NCBI RefSeq assembly: GCF_006517395.1
Contig: NZ_VDCY01000001.1
Coordinates: 186,001-250,000, forward strand
Length of the DNA stretch: 64,000 nt
Direction: 5' to 3'
Source of the DNA: Terrilactibacillus laevilacticus
GTDB lineage: Bacteria; Bacillota; Bacilli; Bacillales; Sporolactobacillaceae
The notes below the pieces were generated by a model, which had not been told where the DNA came from, searched no databases, and saw only the letters and a program-made list of their open reading frames with translations. Position numbers and translations under genes: made by a program. Below, one piece after another: positions 16,875 to 26,351 of the stretch (position 1 is the stretch's first letter; the number at the start of each line of letters is the position of its first letter).

Positions 16875-19022
16875 ATGAAATGCAATAACTGTAATGTAAA
16901 TCCTGCTGTAATCGAAATGAATATTCAAGTGAATGGAAAACTAACACATTTAAATCTTTGTGAAGATTGTTATAAAAAGTTAAGAAATGAAATGAAAATA
17001 CCAACACCATTTGGTGGTGGATTTGAAGATATGATCAATCAATTTATGCAACCATCAATGGCGTTCAATATGATGGGTCATAATGGTTTAAATCAAGAAC
17101 AACCAAAAACCGGATACTCATCAAACCATCGTGGTGGTTTGCTCGATGAATTAGGAAATAATATCACTGATGCTGCTAGAAAAGGTCTAATTGATCCTGT
17201 TGTTGGCCGTGAAAAGGAAGTTGAACAAGTTATTGAAACACTAAACCGTCGTACCAAAAATAATCCTGTCCTCATTGGTGAGCCAGGGGTTGGTAAAACG
17301 GCAATAGCTGAAGGACTAGCTCTTAAAATTGTAGAAGGGCGTGTACCCGCCAAACTTTCAGGAAAAGAAGTTTACTTGCTAGATGTATCCTCTCTCGTTG
17401 CAAATACAGGTATTCGCGGTCAATTTGAAGAAAGAATGAAACAACTAATAAATGAATTAAGACAAAGAAAAAATGTCATTGTGTTCATTGATGAGGTGCA
17501 TCAACTAGTCGGTGCCGGATCCGCTGAAGGTTCCATGGATGCAGGAAATATTTTAAAACCAGCCCTAGCTCGTGGAGAACTTCAAATTATTGGCGCAACG
17601 ACATTAAATGAATATCGTCAAATTGAAAAAGATTCTGCTCTTGAACGTCGTTTCCAACCTATTATGGTTAATGAACCTTCTAAAGAACAAGCCATAAAAA
17701 TTTTACAAGGAATTCAATCCAAATATGAAAGATATCACGATGTAAAATACACAGATGAAGCCATCAGAGCCTGTGTGACATTGTCCGACCGTTATATCCA
17801 AGATCGTTTCTTACCTGATAAAGCGATAGATCTAATGGATGAAGCGGGATCTAAAGTGAACTTAATGGCTACTTCACAGGATGAAAGTAGTATAAAAGAA
17901 AAACTAGAAAAAATTAAGAATGAAAAAACTGAAGCGACTAAAAATGAAGAATATGAACGAGCAGCTAAACTTCGTGATGAAGAAAATGCTTTGATGAAAC
18001 AATTGGAAGAGGCAGAAGGCGAACAACATCACTCTTCTGTTGTCGATGTGGATATGATTGAACAAATTATAGAAAATCGAACAGGTATCCCAGTAAGAAA
18101 ACTTCAACAAGATGAGCAAAATAAAATGGTTCATTTAGCTGATGAAATGAATAAAAAAGTCATCGGACAAAAAGAAGCGGTTGAAAAAGTCGCTCGTGCC
18201 ATCAGACGTAATCGTACTGGATTTAGACGAGGTTCAAGACCGATTGGCTCTTTCCTATTCGTTGGTCCTACGGGTGTAGGTAAAACTGAACTTGCGAAAA
18301 CGTTAGCTGAGGAGATGTTTGGTGATCAAGAGGCTATGATTCGTTTAGATATGAGCGAATATATGGAAAAACACGCCGTTTCCAAATTAATTGGTTCTCC
18401 TCCTGGATACATTGGTCATGATGAAGCTGGCCAACTAACAGAAAGAATACGCAGAAAACCATATAGCATCCTCTTGCTTGATGAAATTGAAAAAGCGCAT
18501 CCAGATATCTTACATTTATTCTTACAAATACTAGATGATGGACGTTTAACAGATAGCCAAGGACGTACGGTTAGCTTTAAAGATACTGTTATTATCATGA
18601 CAAGTAATGCTGGAGTATTGGATAAAACGATTAAAGTAGGATTTGGTGGACAAGAAGAAACAAAACCAAATATCCTTGACAATCTTTCATCTTACTTTAA
18701 ACCAGAGTTTCTTAACCGTTTAGACGGTATTATTTCATTCAATCAATTAACAAAACAAGATCTGGAAAAAATTGTAGATTTATTGTTAGAAGAGACAAAA
18801 TCGATTGCAGCAGAACGAGGATTAGATTTAGTGATTACAGATCAAGCTAAACAGAAACTTGCTGAATTAGGTTATAATCCAATCTTCGGTGCACGTCCAC
18901 TTAGACGTGTCATTGAAGAAAAAGTTGAAGCGGGTATTTCAGATGTCTTACTCGAAAATAATCAAGTCAAGACTTTAATTGTTGATGTTCTAGATAATGA
19001 TATTCACATTAAAACCGAGTAA
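16875..19022 (+). CDS. clpE: ATP-dependent Clp protease ATP-binding subunit ClpE
   Basis: ClpE is a Hsp100/ClpC-type unfoldase that feeds stress-damaged proteins to ClpP. The 715-residue protein starts with the ClpE-specific zinc finger (C3, C6, C29, C32 in MKCNNC and NLCEDC). It lacks the usual Clp N-domain pair. The first AAA+ module has Walker A GEPGVGKT (135-142) and the Walker B FIDEVHQLVGAG. A UVR-type coiled segment (KNEEYERAAKLRDEENAL) separates it from the second module with GPTGVGKT and LLLDEIEKAH. A perfect AAGGAGG precedes the ATG. The CtsR double operator shows heat-shock control. The gene has a strong terminator and no operon partners. Confidence 0.97.
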   Translation: MKCNNCNVNPAVIEMNIQVNGKLTHLNLCEDCYKKLRNEMKIPTPFGGGFEDMINQFMQPSMAFNMMGHNGLNQEQPKTGYSSNHRGGLLDELGNNITDAARKGLIDPVVGREKEVEQVIETLNRRTKNNPVLIGEPGVGKTAIAEGLALKIVEGRVPAKLSGKEVYLLDVSSLVANTGIRGQFEERMKQLINELRQRKNVIVFIDEVHQLVGAGSAEGSMDAGNILKPALARGELQIIGATTLNEYRQIEKDSALERRFQPIMVNEPSKEQAIKILQGIQSKYERYHDVKYTDEAIRACVTLSDRYIQDRFLPDKAIDLMDEAGSKVNLMATSQDESSIKEKLEKIKNEKTEATKNEEYERAAKLRDEENALMKQLEEAEGEQHHSSVVDVDMIEQIIENRTGIPVRKLQQDEQNKMVHLADEMNKKVIGQKEAVEKVARAIRRNRTGFRRGSRPIGSFLFVGPTGVGKTELAKTLAEEMFGDQEAMIRLDMSEYMEKHAVSKLIGSPPGYIGHDEAGQLTERIRRKPYSILLLDEIEKAHPDILHLFLQILDDGRLTDSQGRTVSFKDTVIIMTSNAGVLDKTIKVGFGGQEETKPNILDNLSSYFKPEFLNRLDGIISFNQLTKQDLEKIVDLLLEETKSIAAERGLDLVITDQAKQKLAELGYNPIFGARPLRRVIEEKVEAGISDVLLENNQVKTLIVDVLDNDIHIKTE

Positions 19023-19033
19023 AGCTAATTATT

Positions 19034-19070
19034 AAGATCTCAAGGATTTTTATTCTTTGAGATCTTTTTT
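19034..19070 (+). terminator. Terminator after clpE
   Basis: The stem AAGATCTCAA / TTGAGATCTT is followed by TTTT, 12 bases after the stop codon. Confidence 0.88.
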
Positions 19071-19117
19071 ATTATGATACAGATAGAAGTTATGGAATGA
19101 AAAAATTAGATATTCAG

Positions 19118-19146
19118 TTGACAAAAACGATTTCTTTGTGTAAAAC
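19118..19146 (+). promoter_or_regulatory. Putative promoter of the tyrS T-box transcript
   Basis: A perfect TTGACA is followed after 17 bases by TAAAAC, a weak -10. The T-box leader begins some 20-25 bases further on. Confidence 0.5.
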
Positions 19147-19167
19147 TATGTATAAGTTATATGCTAA

Positions 19168-19397
19168 TGACGATGATAGGAATAAGTAGTGGTTATCTCC
19201 ATGCCTTAAGAGAACTGATGGTTGGTGCGAATCAGTGTATAGATAATTGCGAATTACCTCCTTGAGTTTTTCCTGGGAAATAGTAGTAGCAGGAAACGGT
19301 GAACAGCCGTTATGTAATTAAGTGATCAGAAATGATGTTTTTTGATCATGAAGGATGGTACCGTGCGAACAGCGCTCCTTTTTGGAGGGCTTTTTTA
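19168..19397 (+). promoter_or_regulatory. Tyrosyl T-box riboswitch upstream of tyrS
   Basis: The leader has the T-box order: a stem I region with GGTTGGTGCGAATCAG, a specifier loop GAATTACC containing the Tyr codon UAC (19255-19257), and the conserved antiterminator bulge AAGGATGGTACCGTG (19351-19365). The consensus core is AGGGTGGNACCGCG, so GGATGG and CCGTG are two substitutions. A terminator stem AGCGCTCC / GGAGGGCT with a T6 run follows (19371-19397). Uncharged tRNA-Tyr should pair with the specifier and bulge and allow read-through into tyrS. Confidence 0.93.
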
Positions 19398-19481
19398 TTT
19401 TGCTTTTTTTGCTAAAACGGTCACTTATTAAACTATCTGCTGTCAATTGGCAACTGATTTGGAATTTGAGGAGGATTCAAT

Positions 19482-20729
19482 ATGGATTTATTAGATGATT
19501 TAAAATACCGAGGTCTAATTAATCAAGTAACAGACGAAGAAGGATTACGAGAAGCTTTAAAAAAACCATTGAAGTTTTACTGTGGTTTCGATTCAACTGG
19601 TGACAGTCTCCATATTGGTCATCTTATGATTATCGTAACCATGATTCGCTTTCAAGAGGCAGGTCACCTGCCTATTGCATTAGTTGGAGGAGGAACAGGA
19701 TTAATTGGTGATCCAAGTGGTCGATCTACTGAACGCCAACTTAATGAGCATAACGTTGTGGAAGGTTTTTCTGAACGTATAAGAGAGCAACTAAGCCGTT
19801 TCTTGGATTTCAATGGAAAAGCGACTATTGTCAATAACTATGATTGGCTAGGGAATTTATCTCTCATTGCCTTCTTACGAGATATAGGAAAACATTTTCC
19901 GTTAAACTATATGTTAGCAAAAGATTCTGTTGCCTCACGTCTTGAAGGAGGAATCTCATTTACAGAATTTTCATACATGATGTTACAATCGTTTGATTAC
20001 TTAAATCTATATGAAAAAGAAAATTGCCGTTTGCAGTTAGGTGGCAGTGATCAATGGGGAAACATTACGGCAGGGCTTGAATTAATTCGACGCGAGGGAC
20101 ATGAAGAACCTGCTTTTGGTTTGACCTTCCCTTTAATCACTAAAAGTGATGGAACGAAATTTGGAAAATCGATGGGTGGAGCGATTTGGTTAGATCCTGA
20201 AAAAACAACCCCATATGAATGGTACCAATTTTGGATAAATACAAGCGATGATGATGTGATTAATTTCTTTAAATACTTTACCTTCTTAACGAAAGATGAA
20301 ATTGAAGAATATGAAAGAAAAGTAAAAGAAGAACCAGAAAAACGAGAAGCTCAAAAACGCTTAGCCGAAGAAATGACAAAACTCGCACATGGTGAAGAGG
20401 CGTTCAATCAAGCTGTCCACATTTCTGAAGCCCTGTTTAATGGTGATTTAAAGTCATTGTCGGCAAAAGATATCCAAGTAGGATTTAAAGACGTTCCATC
20501 CCATAAACGTGAGAACAAGGACACTGTTGGATTAATTGATCTCCTTGTTGAAGCGAAAGTTTCTCCATCAAAACGTCAAGCAAGAGAAGACATTTCGAAT
20601 GGAGCCATTTATATTAATGGGGAAAGACAAACGGACTTGGCCTATACTCTAGATGAAAAAGATCGAATTGACGGCAAGTATACCTTAATTCGGAGAGGCA
20701 AAAAGAAATATACTTTAATTGAATTTTAA
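19482..20729 (+). CDS. tyrS: Tyrosine--tRNA ligase
   Basis: The enzyme charges tRNA-Tyr with tyrosine. The 415-residue protein is a bacterial TyrRS with the class I signature HIGH (44-47, in GDSLHIGHL) and the second ATP motif KFGKS in SDGTKFGKSMGG. The tyrosine pocket stretch LQLGGSDQWGNITAGLELI and a C-terminal S4 RNA-binding domain (about 350-412, SPSKRQAREDISNGAIYING) are also present. The start ATG has GAGGAGG at 7 bases. Expression should respond to tRNA-Tyr charging through the upstream T-box. B. subtilis has two tyrosyl-tRNA synthetases (TyrS and TyrZ); this one carries the TyrS-type T-box control. No terminator is obvious downstream. Confidence 0.97.
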   Translation: MDLLDDLKYRGLINQVTDEEGLREALKKPLKFYCGFDSTGDSLHIGHLMIIVTMIRFQEAGHLPIALVGGGTGLIGDPSGRSTERQLNEHNVVEGFSERIREQLSRFLDFNGKATIVNNYDWLGNLSLIAFLRDIGKHFPLNYMLAKDSVASRLEGGISFTEFSYMMLQSFDYLNLYEKENCRLQLGGSDQWGNITAGLELIRREGHEEPAFGLTFPLITKSDGTKFGKSMGGAIWLDPEKTTPYEWYQFWINTSDDDVINFFKYFTFLTKDEIEEYERKVKEEPEKREAQKRLAEEMTKLAHGEEAFNQAVHISEALFNGDLKSLSAKDIQVGFKDVPSHKRENKDTVGLIDLLVEAKVSPSKRQAREDISNGAIYINGERQTDLAYTLDEKDRIDGKYTLIRRGKKKYTLIEF

Positions 20730-20827
20730 ATTTTAAATAATTCTAGTTCTATTTCAATGTTGATTATTAGATTGTAATGGCAAGCTTTGGTACACTATAG
20801 ATAGACATATATTCTTCATTTGGTTAG

Positions 20828-20853
20828 GTTTAAATTACTGAACCTAAGGGAAA
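20828..20853 (+). promoter_or_regulatory. Sigma-B-type promoter of ytxH
   Basis: A perfect GTTTAA (-35) is followed after 14 bases by GGGAAA, a 4/6 match to the sigma-B -10 GGGTAT. Spacing is within the 12-14 range. YtxH belongs to the sigma-B general stress regulon in B. subtilis, which agrees. Confidence 0.6.
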
Positions 20854-20914
20854 ATATAAGTTAGTACATTAAAAAGCGAAGATATGTAAAACATGACGAA
20901 GGAGGATTTAGACG

Positions 20915-21196
20915 ATGGGTTGCAAAAACAAAGAAAATCAAAGTGGTGTTAGTACCAAAGAATTAATTATTGGTGGCATTGTAGGTGGAACAGTTGGTGC
21001 ATTTGCCGCTTTAATGTTTGCTCCAAAATCTGGTCAAGAATTTCGTAAAGATTTACAATCAAAAGAGGTCATTAATAAATCAGTGGGCATGGCAAAAACA
21101 GTTGGTAATCAATTAAGTAGTCAATCTTCATCTTTAGTATCAAAAGCAAAAGAAGTCGCTCAAAGCATAAAAAAAGAAGATGAGCCGTTTAGTTAA
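20915..21196 (+). CDS. ytxH: YtxH domain-containing general stress protein
   Basis: The 93-residue protein has one glycine-rich membrane-spanning segment (about 16-38, ELIIGGIVGGTVGAFAALMF). The YtxH hallmark APKSGQEFRKDL follows, then an amphipathic, lysine/serine-rich tail that may form a helix or coiled coil. The function is unknown; family members are general stress proteins in Bacillales. A GGAGG ribosome site precedes the ATG. In B. subtilis ytxH lies in ytxGHJ, whereas here it stands alone between tyrS and fumC with its own sigma-B-like promoter and terminator. Confidence 0.88.
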   Translation: MGCKNKENQSGVSTKELIIGGIVGGTVGAFAALMFAPKSGQEFRKDLQSKEVINKSVGMAKTVGNQLSSQSSSLVSKAKEVAQSIKKEDEPFS

Positions 21197-21266
21197 GAAA
21201 AATTTTTATCCTTTATTTATATGTAAGGATAGTGCTATTAGGCCAAAGTAATAAATGTGAGTATGA

Positions 21267-21312
21267 AAAAACATCCCCCAAAGTAGTAAAAACTACCTGT
21301 GGGATGTTTTTG
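21267..21312 (+). terminator. Terminator after ytxH
   Basis: The outer stem AAAACATCCC / GGGATGTTTT, an inner AGTAG / CTAC arm and a terminal T5 run form a strong hairpin. Confidence 0.85.
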
Positions 21313-21482
21313 TTTAGATTGGGTGTAAAAAATCGATATAGGCAGATAGATCATTATAAAGGTTCGTAAAAACAAATTTTAAAAGAATGATTGTTAACAT
21401 TTTAAGAGCCAATTGGCTATTTCAATCTTTTTTGATAAGCTATTATTAGTTCACTATTTAATAGGTAAAAGGGGTCGAGTTT

Positions 21483-22871
21483 GTGGGACAATTTCGAATT
21501 GAGAAAGATACTTTAGGAGAAATAAAGGTACCAACAGATGCTCAGTGGGGAGCTCAAACCCAGCGTAGTTTACAAAATTTTGCTATTGGCAAAGAGAAGA
21601 TGCCAATAGAAATTATTCAAGCGTTTGCCTTGCTAAAGAAAGCAGCTGCCAGCGTTAATCAAAGATTAGGCAAATTAGATAAGAATAAGGCTGAGGCTAT
21701 TGAACAGGCAGCAGATGAGGTTTTAGAAGGCAAATGGAATGATCAGTTTCCATTAGTTGTATGGCAAACTGGCAGTGGAACACAGTCTAATATGAATATG
21801 AATGAAGTTCTTGCTCACCTTGGGAATCGGATATTAGACACCCAAAAGACGCAACTAAGAATTCACCCAAATGACGATGTGAACCAATCCCAAAGTTCAA
21901 ATGATACATTTCCTACAGCGATGCATATTGCTGCGGTTATGGCTATTAAAGAAAGACTGGTTCCAGCATTACATCAATTGCAAAAAACACTAGAGATTAA
22001 ATCAAAAGAATTTAATGATATTATTAAGATTGGACGAACTCACCTACAGGATGCCACACCATTAACTCTTGGACAAGAAATTAGTGGTTGGGCTTATATG
22101 ATGAAAAACATTGAGAGTATGTTAAATCAAACAATTCCTTACATATCATCCTTAGCGATTGGCGGAACAGCTGTTGGAACTGGAATTAATGCACATCCAG
22201 ATTTTGGACGAATGGTTGCAGAAGAACTAAGTCATCTAACTGGAAATGATTTTGTCTCATCTGAAAATAAATTTCATGCCCTTACTAGTCATGATGAACT
22301 TGTCACTGTTCATGGCGTTTTAAAAGCATTAGCATCAAACCTTATGAAGATAGCTAATGATGTACGTTGGTTAGCTAGTGGGCCTCGATGTGGAATAGGG
22401 GAAATTACGATACCAGCAAATGAACCTGGAAGTTCTATTATGCCAGGAAAAGTTAATCCAACACAAGCAGAAGCTGTGACAATGGTTGCCGTTCAAGTGA
22501 TGGGAAATGATAGTGCAATAGGCTTTGCTGCAAGCCAAGGTAATTTTGAATTAAATGTCTTTAAACCGCTCATAGCCTATAATTTCATCCAATCTGTTCA
22601 ATTATTATCAGATGTCATGGTATCATTTAATAAGAACTGCCTTGAAGGGCTTGAACCTAATATAGATCAAATTAATAAGTATCTCCATGGGTCGCTTATG
22701 TTAGTCACAGCTCTTAACCCACATATTGGTTATGAAAAATCCGCTCAAATTGCAAAACTTGCTCATCAAAAAGGAATTTCATTGAAAGAAGCGGCTTTAG
22801 AAACAGGAATCTTAACAGAACAACAATTCGATGCTTATGTTGATCCAAAGAAAATGGTTCACCCAAGTTAA
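21483..22871 (+). CDS. fumC: Class II fumarate hydratase
   Basis: Fumarase interconverts fumarate and L-malate in the TCA cycle. The 462-residue protein is the heat-stable, iron-independent tetrameric class. It has [17 protein letters not shown] near residue 100, the substrate-binding [17 protein letters not shown], and the superfamily signature [16 protein letters not shown] carrying the catalytic serine loop. It starts at GTG, preceded by AAAGGGG at about 8 bases. It is monocistronic; a terminator shared with ltaS follows, preceded by a short dispersed repeat. Confidence 0.97.
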   Translation: MGQFRIEKDTLGEIKVPTDAQWGAQTQRSLQNFAIGKEKMPIEIIQAFALLKKAAASVNQRLGKLDKNKAEAIEQAADEVLEGKWNDQFPLVVWQTGSGTQSNMNMNEVLAHLGNRILDTQKTQLRIHPNDDVNQSQSSNDTFPTAMHIAAVMAIKERLVPALHQLQKTLEIKSKEFNDIIKIGRTHLQDATPLTLGQEISGWAYMMKNIESMLNQTIPYISSLAIGGTAVGTGINAHPDFGRMVAEELSHLTGNDFVSSENKFHALTSHDELVTVHGVLKALASNLMKIANDVRWLASGPRCGIGEITIPANEPGSSIMPGKVNPTQAEAVTMVAVQVMGNDSAIGFAASQGNFELNVFKPLIAYNFIQSVQLLSDVMVSFNKNCLEGLEPNIDQINKYLHGSLMLVTALNPHIGYEKSAQIAKLAHQKGISLKEAALETGILTEQQFDAYVDPKKMVHPS

Positions 22872-22882
22872 GTTAAGGAATA

Positions 22883-22945
22883 GAGGCATAAAGAAGACTT
22901 GACGATTGCGGGGCCGATAAGACGCAGATAGAGGCCTAGTTGCAC
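22883..22945 (-). repeat. Short GC-rich intergenic repeat, family 3, copy 1
   Basis: Read on the minus strand it contains GCAACTAGGCCTCTATCTGC, then GCGTCTTATCGG, and ends CAAGTCTTCTTTATGCC. The second copy at 48838-48890 has the same order (GCCTCTGTTCTAGCGCCTTA ... GGCAAGTTTTCTTTAC). It is GC-richer than its surroundings and lies between a stop codon and a terminator. Confidence 0.55.
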
Positions 22946-22971
22946 CAATACTTTATATTTTAAAAAGCATA

Positions 22972-23004
22972 AAAAAAATCTCCCGGTTTATTGGGAGATT
23001 TTTT
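22972..23004. terminator. Bidirectional terminator between fumC and ltaS
   Basis: The stem AAAAAATCTCCC / GGGAGATTTTTT gives a T-run on either strand, serving both convergent genes. Confidence 0.9.
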
Positions 23005-23009
23005 AGTTA

Positions 23010-24971
23010 TTATTTTGATAAAAATCGTTTTGGTATTTTTTCCTGATCTATAGCGTAATTAATAGCTTCTCTATTTACATTTTTAAAACCCTTAGGTTTA
23101 TAGAAACGGAGTAGATCACCATATACCACTTTATCAGAAAGCTCAAGTTGTTTTTTCACTATCGCATCGGCATCTTTACCAAGTGATTTATCGACTTTTG
23201 TACCTGTTGCATTATCATAAAGCGTTCCGCCGACACTTGTGTACTTATCAGTTACAAAATCACCGTTACGGAAAGGAACAATTTGATGATGTTCTTTAGA
23301 AAATAAATCACTGCCGAATTGAACATAATCTTTTGAGTTAATTCCTAATAAATGCATCACGGTAGGTCTAACATCAACATCTCCACCGTAAGTTTTGTTT
23401 TCTCCACCTTTTATATTAGGAACGTGAATGAATAACGGAACACGTTGTAATTGAGCATTTTCAAAAGGTGTAATTTTCTTGCCAAGAACTTTTTCCATTG
23501 CTGGATTATGATTTTCGGAGATACCATAGTGGTCGCCATATAAGACGATGACGGTTTTATCAAATAGGCCATCTTTTTTCAAATCATTGAAGAATTGTTC
23601 AATGGCTTGGTCCATATAATTTGCAGATTGGAAATATTTATTAACGACACTATCACCAAAATCACCTTCAGGGAAATCTGTATCTTCTTTATCCATTCCA
23701 AATGGGAAATGGTTAGATAATAAAATATATTTAGAGTAGAAAGGTTGGTGAAGATTTTTGATATAAGAAATCGACTCTTTTAAAAATGGTTTGTCTTTCA
23801 TACCGTAATTCTTTGTATTTTCAGGTGACATGTTATAATATTTGGAATCAAAGAAACGATCATATCCAAGTGACTTATACATTTCATCACGATTCCAAAA
23901 GGATTTTGTATTACCATGGAAAGCCGCAGATTCATATCCTTTTTGTTTCAGTATTTGTGGCATTGCTTCATACGTGTTACGAGCTTTTGTTGTAAATACT
24001 GAGCCTTGAGGTAGTGGATATAATGAATTTTCCATCATAAATTCAGCGTCAGATGTTTTACCTTGACCGGTTTGGTGGAAGAAATTACTGAAATATACTG
24101 TACTATCATTTCCTCGAGCTAATGAATTTAAGAATGGTGTGACTTCTTGGCCATTTGGCATTTTGTAGTTAATAGCAAAGGATTGAAAGGATTCAAGAGA
24201 AATATACATCACATTCATTCCTTTAGCTTTACCAAAATAAACCTTGTTCGGTTCTGCAAAATTAGCTTTTGTGTAATTTACGACATCATTTACATCACTA
24301 CTATCAGCAAACGCTCTTTGTGCTGATGATCGTGTATTTTGAATAATATCATAAATGGTAAAGTTGTATGCTCCTAGGTATTTTACTAAGTAGTTTCTAT
24401 CAAAAGTCCTAGATAATAACTGTGGTCGGTCTGCTTCAGCTAAACTTAGATTAACGATAAATGTCATAATAGCACATGCAAAGATGGTTAATACTGCACG
24501 AGAACCGACACGCTTTGATTTAACTTTTACGACTTTAAATACTATGAGTAAAATCAGGATGATAGTATCCACAAAAAACAAAACATCGTAAGGTTTCATT
24601 AAGGCTTTAGTGCTTCCACCGAGTTCACCAAAGTTTTTTGTTTGTAATAAGTTGGGTGCAGTTATAAAGTCAGTAAAAAATCGATAATAGACGACATTTG
24701 CATATAATAAAGCCGATAAAATGAAATTAATAATAATCATTAAGATAAATTGCAGGCGTCCTTTAAAGATCATGGCTATACCAAAGAAGAGTAGTGCCGA
24801 ACTGATTGGGTTAATAAACAATAGGAATTTTTGCATATTATTGTTTATCCCTAAATTAAACTGGGTAACATATGTGAAATACGTTTTTAGCCAAAATAGG
24901 ACAGTAACAAGTAGAAAAAGTGAATACTTCTTATTTAATAGAGTCCTTAATTTTAGAATTGAAAGTTTCAT
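23010..24971 (-). CDS. ltaS: Lipoteichoic acid synthase
   Basis: LtaS polymerises glycerol phosphate from phosphatidylglycerol onto a glycolipid anchor outside the membrane. The 653-residue protein has five N-terminal transmembrane helices (within residues 15-175) and an extracellular sulfatase-type domain. The catalytic threonine is Thr306 in GQGKTSDAEF, and Glu260 (ISLESFQSFAINY) and the later YGDHYG segment provide Mn ligands. AFA at 220-222, before DSSD, is a likely signal peptidase cleavage site releasing the domain, as in S. aureus. The start has GGGAGG at 7 bases; an upstream ATG would add five residues. It is monocistronic. With tagD/tagB it shows that this cell makes both wall and lipoteichoic acids. 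Confidence 0.95.
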   Translation of the reverse strand: MKLSILKLRTLLNKKYSLFLLVTVLFWLKTYFTYVTQFNLGINNNMQKFLLFINPISSALLFFGIAMIFKGRLQFILMIIINFILSALLYANVVYYRFFTDFITAPNLLQTKNFGELGGSTKALMKPYDVLFFVDTIILILLIVFKVVKVKSKRVGSRAVLTIFACAIMTFIVNLSLAEADRPQLLSRTFDRNYLVKYLGAYNFTIYDIIQNTRSSAQRAFADSSDVNDVVNYTKANFAEPNKVYFGKAKGMNVMYISLESFQSFAINYKMPNGQEVTPFLNSLARGNDSTVYFSNFFHQTGQGKTSDAEFMMENSLYPLPQGSVFTTKARNTYEAMPQILKQKGYESAAFHGNTKSFWNRDEMYKSLGYDRFFDSKYYNMSPENTKNYGMKDKPFLKESISYIKNLHQPFYSKYILLSNHFPFGMDKEDTDFPEGDFGDSVVNKYFQSANYMDQAIEQFFNDLKKDGLFDKTVIVLYGDHYGISENHNPAMEKVLGKKITPFENAQLQRVPLFIHVPNIKGGENKTYGGDVDVRPTVMHLLGINSKDYVQFGSDLFSKEHHQIVPFRNGDFVTDKYTSVGGTLYDNATGTKVDKSLGKDADAIVKKQLELSDKVVYGDLLRFYKPKGFKNVNREAINYAIDQEKIPKRFLSK

Positions 24972-25121
24972 ATTCTTTCCTCCCAATGACTATTTTATCA
25001 GTGTACTGTCGATTTCCGGATTTTGTGTAAAATATCCCATAAACGGGAGTTAAGACAGTAACCTTCATATTACATGAAAAATGCAGGCATAATCTGATGA
25101 TTATACTTGCAAAAAGAGAAT

Positions 25122-25151
25122 AAAATGATTTTGTTTTTGCAAAATCATTTT
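25122..25151. terminator. Perfect 12-bp palindromic hairpin upstream of ltaS
   Basis: AAAATGATTTTG and CAAAATCATTTT flank a 6-base loop. It may be a terminator of a lost gene or a two-way transcription stop. No adjacent gene ends here. Confidence 0.5.
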
Positions 25152-25481
25152 AATTAGATCAATCCTGTTATTAATAATATATGGCATGATACTCAAGAGT
25201 TAACAATTTCTTAATAATTATAGCTCTTTAACTGTAAAAGTCAAGAATTACAGCGAACCAGAAAATGGAAATGATAACGTTTTATACATGAATAATATCG
25301 ATATGATACTCATCATGTTTAAAATGAAGTGAGCAGTCCAGACAGATATTTTTTCAATGAAATTAAATAGTTATTCGATTGAACGACTTGTACCAAAATT
25401 CACACCATTAAGTGTATATATATGTAATAGAGAGACAATTGATACCTTGTTTGTAAATATTAATTAATAACGATGTTAAAG

Positions 25482-25766
25482 AGGTTGCTTTAAAAAGCTA
25501 CCAAATGATAAGCACGAATCCTCGGCGACCGCTTGTTTTTTCCTGTCCTCATGTAGCGGATGCAAGAGAATCTCTGGCTAAAATCGCTCACGTCCTGGGG
25601 CTGGCGCCTTGAGTGAGCAAACACAACGCGAGGGATGCCCCGATCCTAAGGAACTGTGCCGCTCTTAGCCTCCGTCGCCCAGGACGGGCTAGTACTGGCG
25701 TTCTTGCAGGATGCCAGCGTACTTAGCCAGTAACCCTTTTCATTTGTCATCTTTTCGAACATACAC
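25482..25766 (+). repeat. MITE-like dispersed repeat, family 1, copy A (285 bp)
   Basis: Ends are AGGTTGCTTTAAAAAGCTAC and, on the other strand, GTGTATGTTCGAAAAGATGA, which match the terminal inverted repeats of the other copies. TTAAAG is duplicated immediately outside both ends (25476-25481 and 25767-25772). The interior is GC-rich and shares tracts with copy C in opposite orientation (for example CCAGGACGGGCTAGTACTGG). It has no open reading frame. Confidence 0.8.
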
Positions 25767-25814
25767 TTAAAGTGAGCATGACTGATTATTTAGACCTGCT
25801 TTTTAAAGCAAAAG

Positions 25815-25840
25815 AAAGGAGTCGGAATGACGACTCCTTT
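25815..25840 (-). terminator. Terminator after the YjcZ peptide gene
   Basis: A perfect 10-base stem, AAAGGAGTCG / CGACTCCTTT, is followed on the minus strand by TCTTTTGC. Confidence 0.75.
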
Positions 25841-25848
25841 TAAAACTA

Positions 25849-25962
25849 TTAATAACAGTATGCTGTTCCGATAATGACAAGTAAAATAAACAATACAATA
25901 ATTAATGCGAATCCTGATCCAAATCCGTATGCGCCTTTTCCTTCTGTTTCACAGCCCATCAT
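25849..25962 (-). CDS. YjcZ family sporulation-type mini-protein (37 aa)
   Basis: The predicted peptide is MMGCETEGKGAYGFGSGFAL followed by IIVLFILLVIIGTAYCY. This is the YjcZ family pattern: a short Gly/Tyr-rich head ending in FALI, then one hydrophobic helix (IVLFILLVIIG). Such peptides are abundant in spore-forming Bacillaceae and some are linked to sporulation; their function is unknown. AAGGAG lies 7 bases before the ATG and a strong terminator follows the stop, so this is a real single-gene unit. Cys4 and Cys36 flank the helix. Confidence 0.85.
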   Translation of the reverse strand: MMGCETEGKGAYGFGSGFALIIVLFILLVIIGTAYCY

Positions 25963-26106
25963 ATCAACTCCTTTGATATTCTAAATTATTGTATGATGGG
26001 TTAGGCTGTATTGTGAAAAAGAAAATGGAGCTATGGCCTATGTCATTTCGTCTGCTTAGATTCAAACTTTATGATTATAATGAAAGTTGAAACAAGTCTT
26101 ATAAAA

Positions 26107-26260
26107 TGAAACTTCAATCAGTGGGGGTTTTCTTCTTCCCCTGCTTATTGTTAGTTTAACCAATCGGGCTTTACGGGCAGTTATCCCCACTTAGGAACGC
26201 TTTTTACACTGATTACCTAGAGGGGAGGGGTCTTATCTTAATGCCTGTTAATGCGAGATA
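26107..26260 (+). repeat. Double-hairpin intergenic repeat, family 2, copy 1 (divergent)
   Basis: It contains the family landmarks GAAACTTCAATCAGTGGGGG, then AACCAATCGGGCTTTACGGG, then GAGGGGAGGGG and a final TGCCTGTTAATGCGAGATAA. Compared with copies 2 and 3 the first hairpin is shortened and the second half has drifted. It is not directly behind a stop codon; both neighbouring genes read the other way. Confidence 0.65.
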
Positions 26261-26351
26261 AAAAATTCATTTCAATTAAATAAAATCACCATTAATATCT
26301 ACATTGTTTTAAAATATGAACGCTTCTATAACATTACCTAATCTATTGAAT

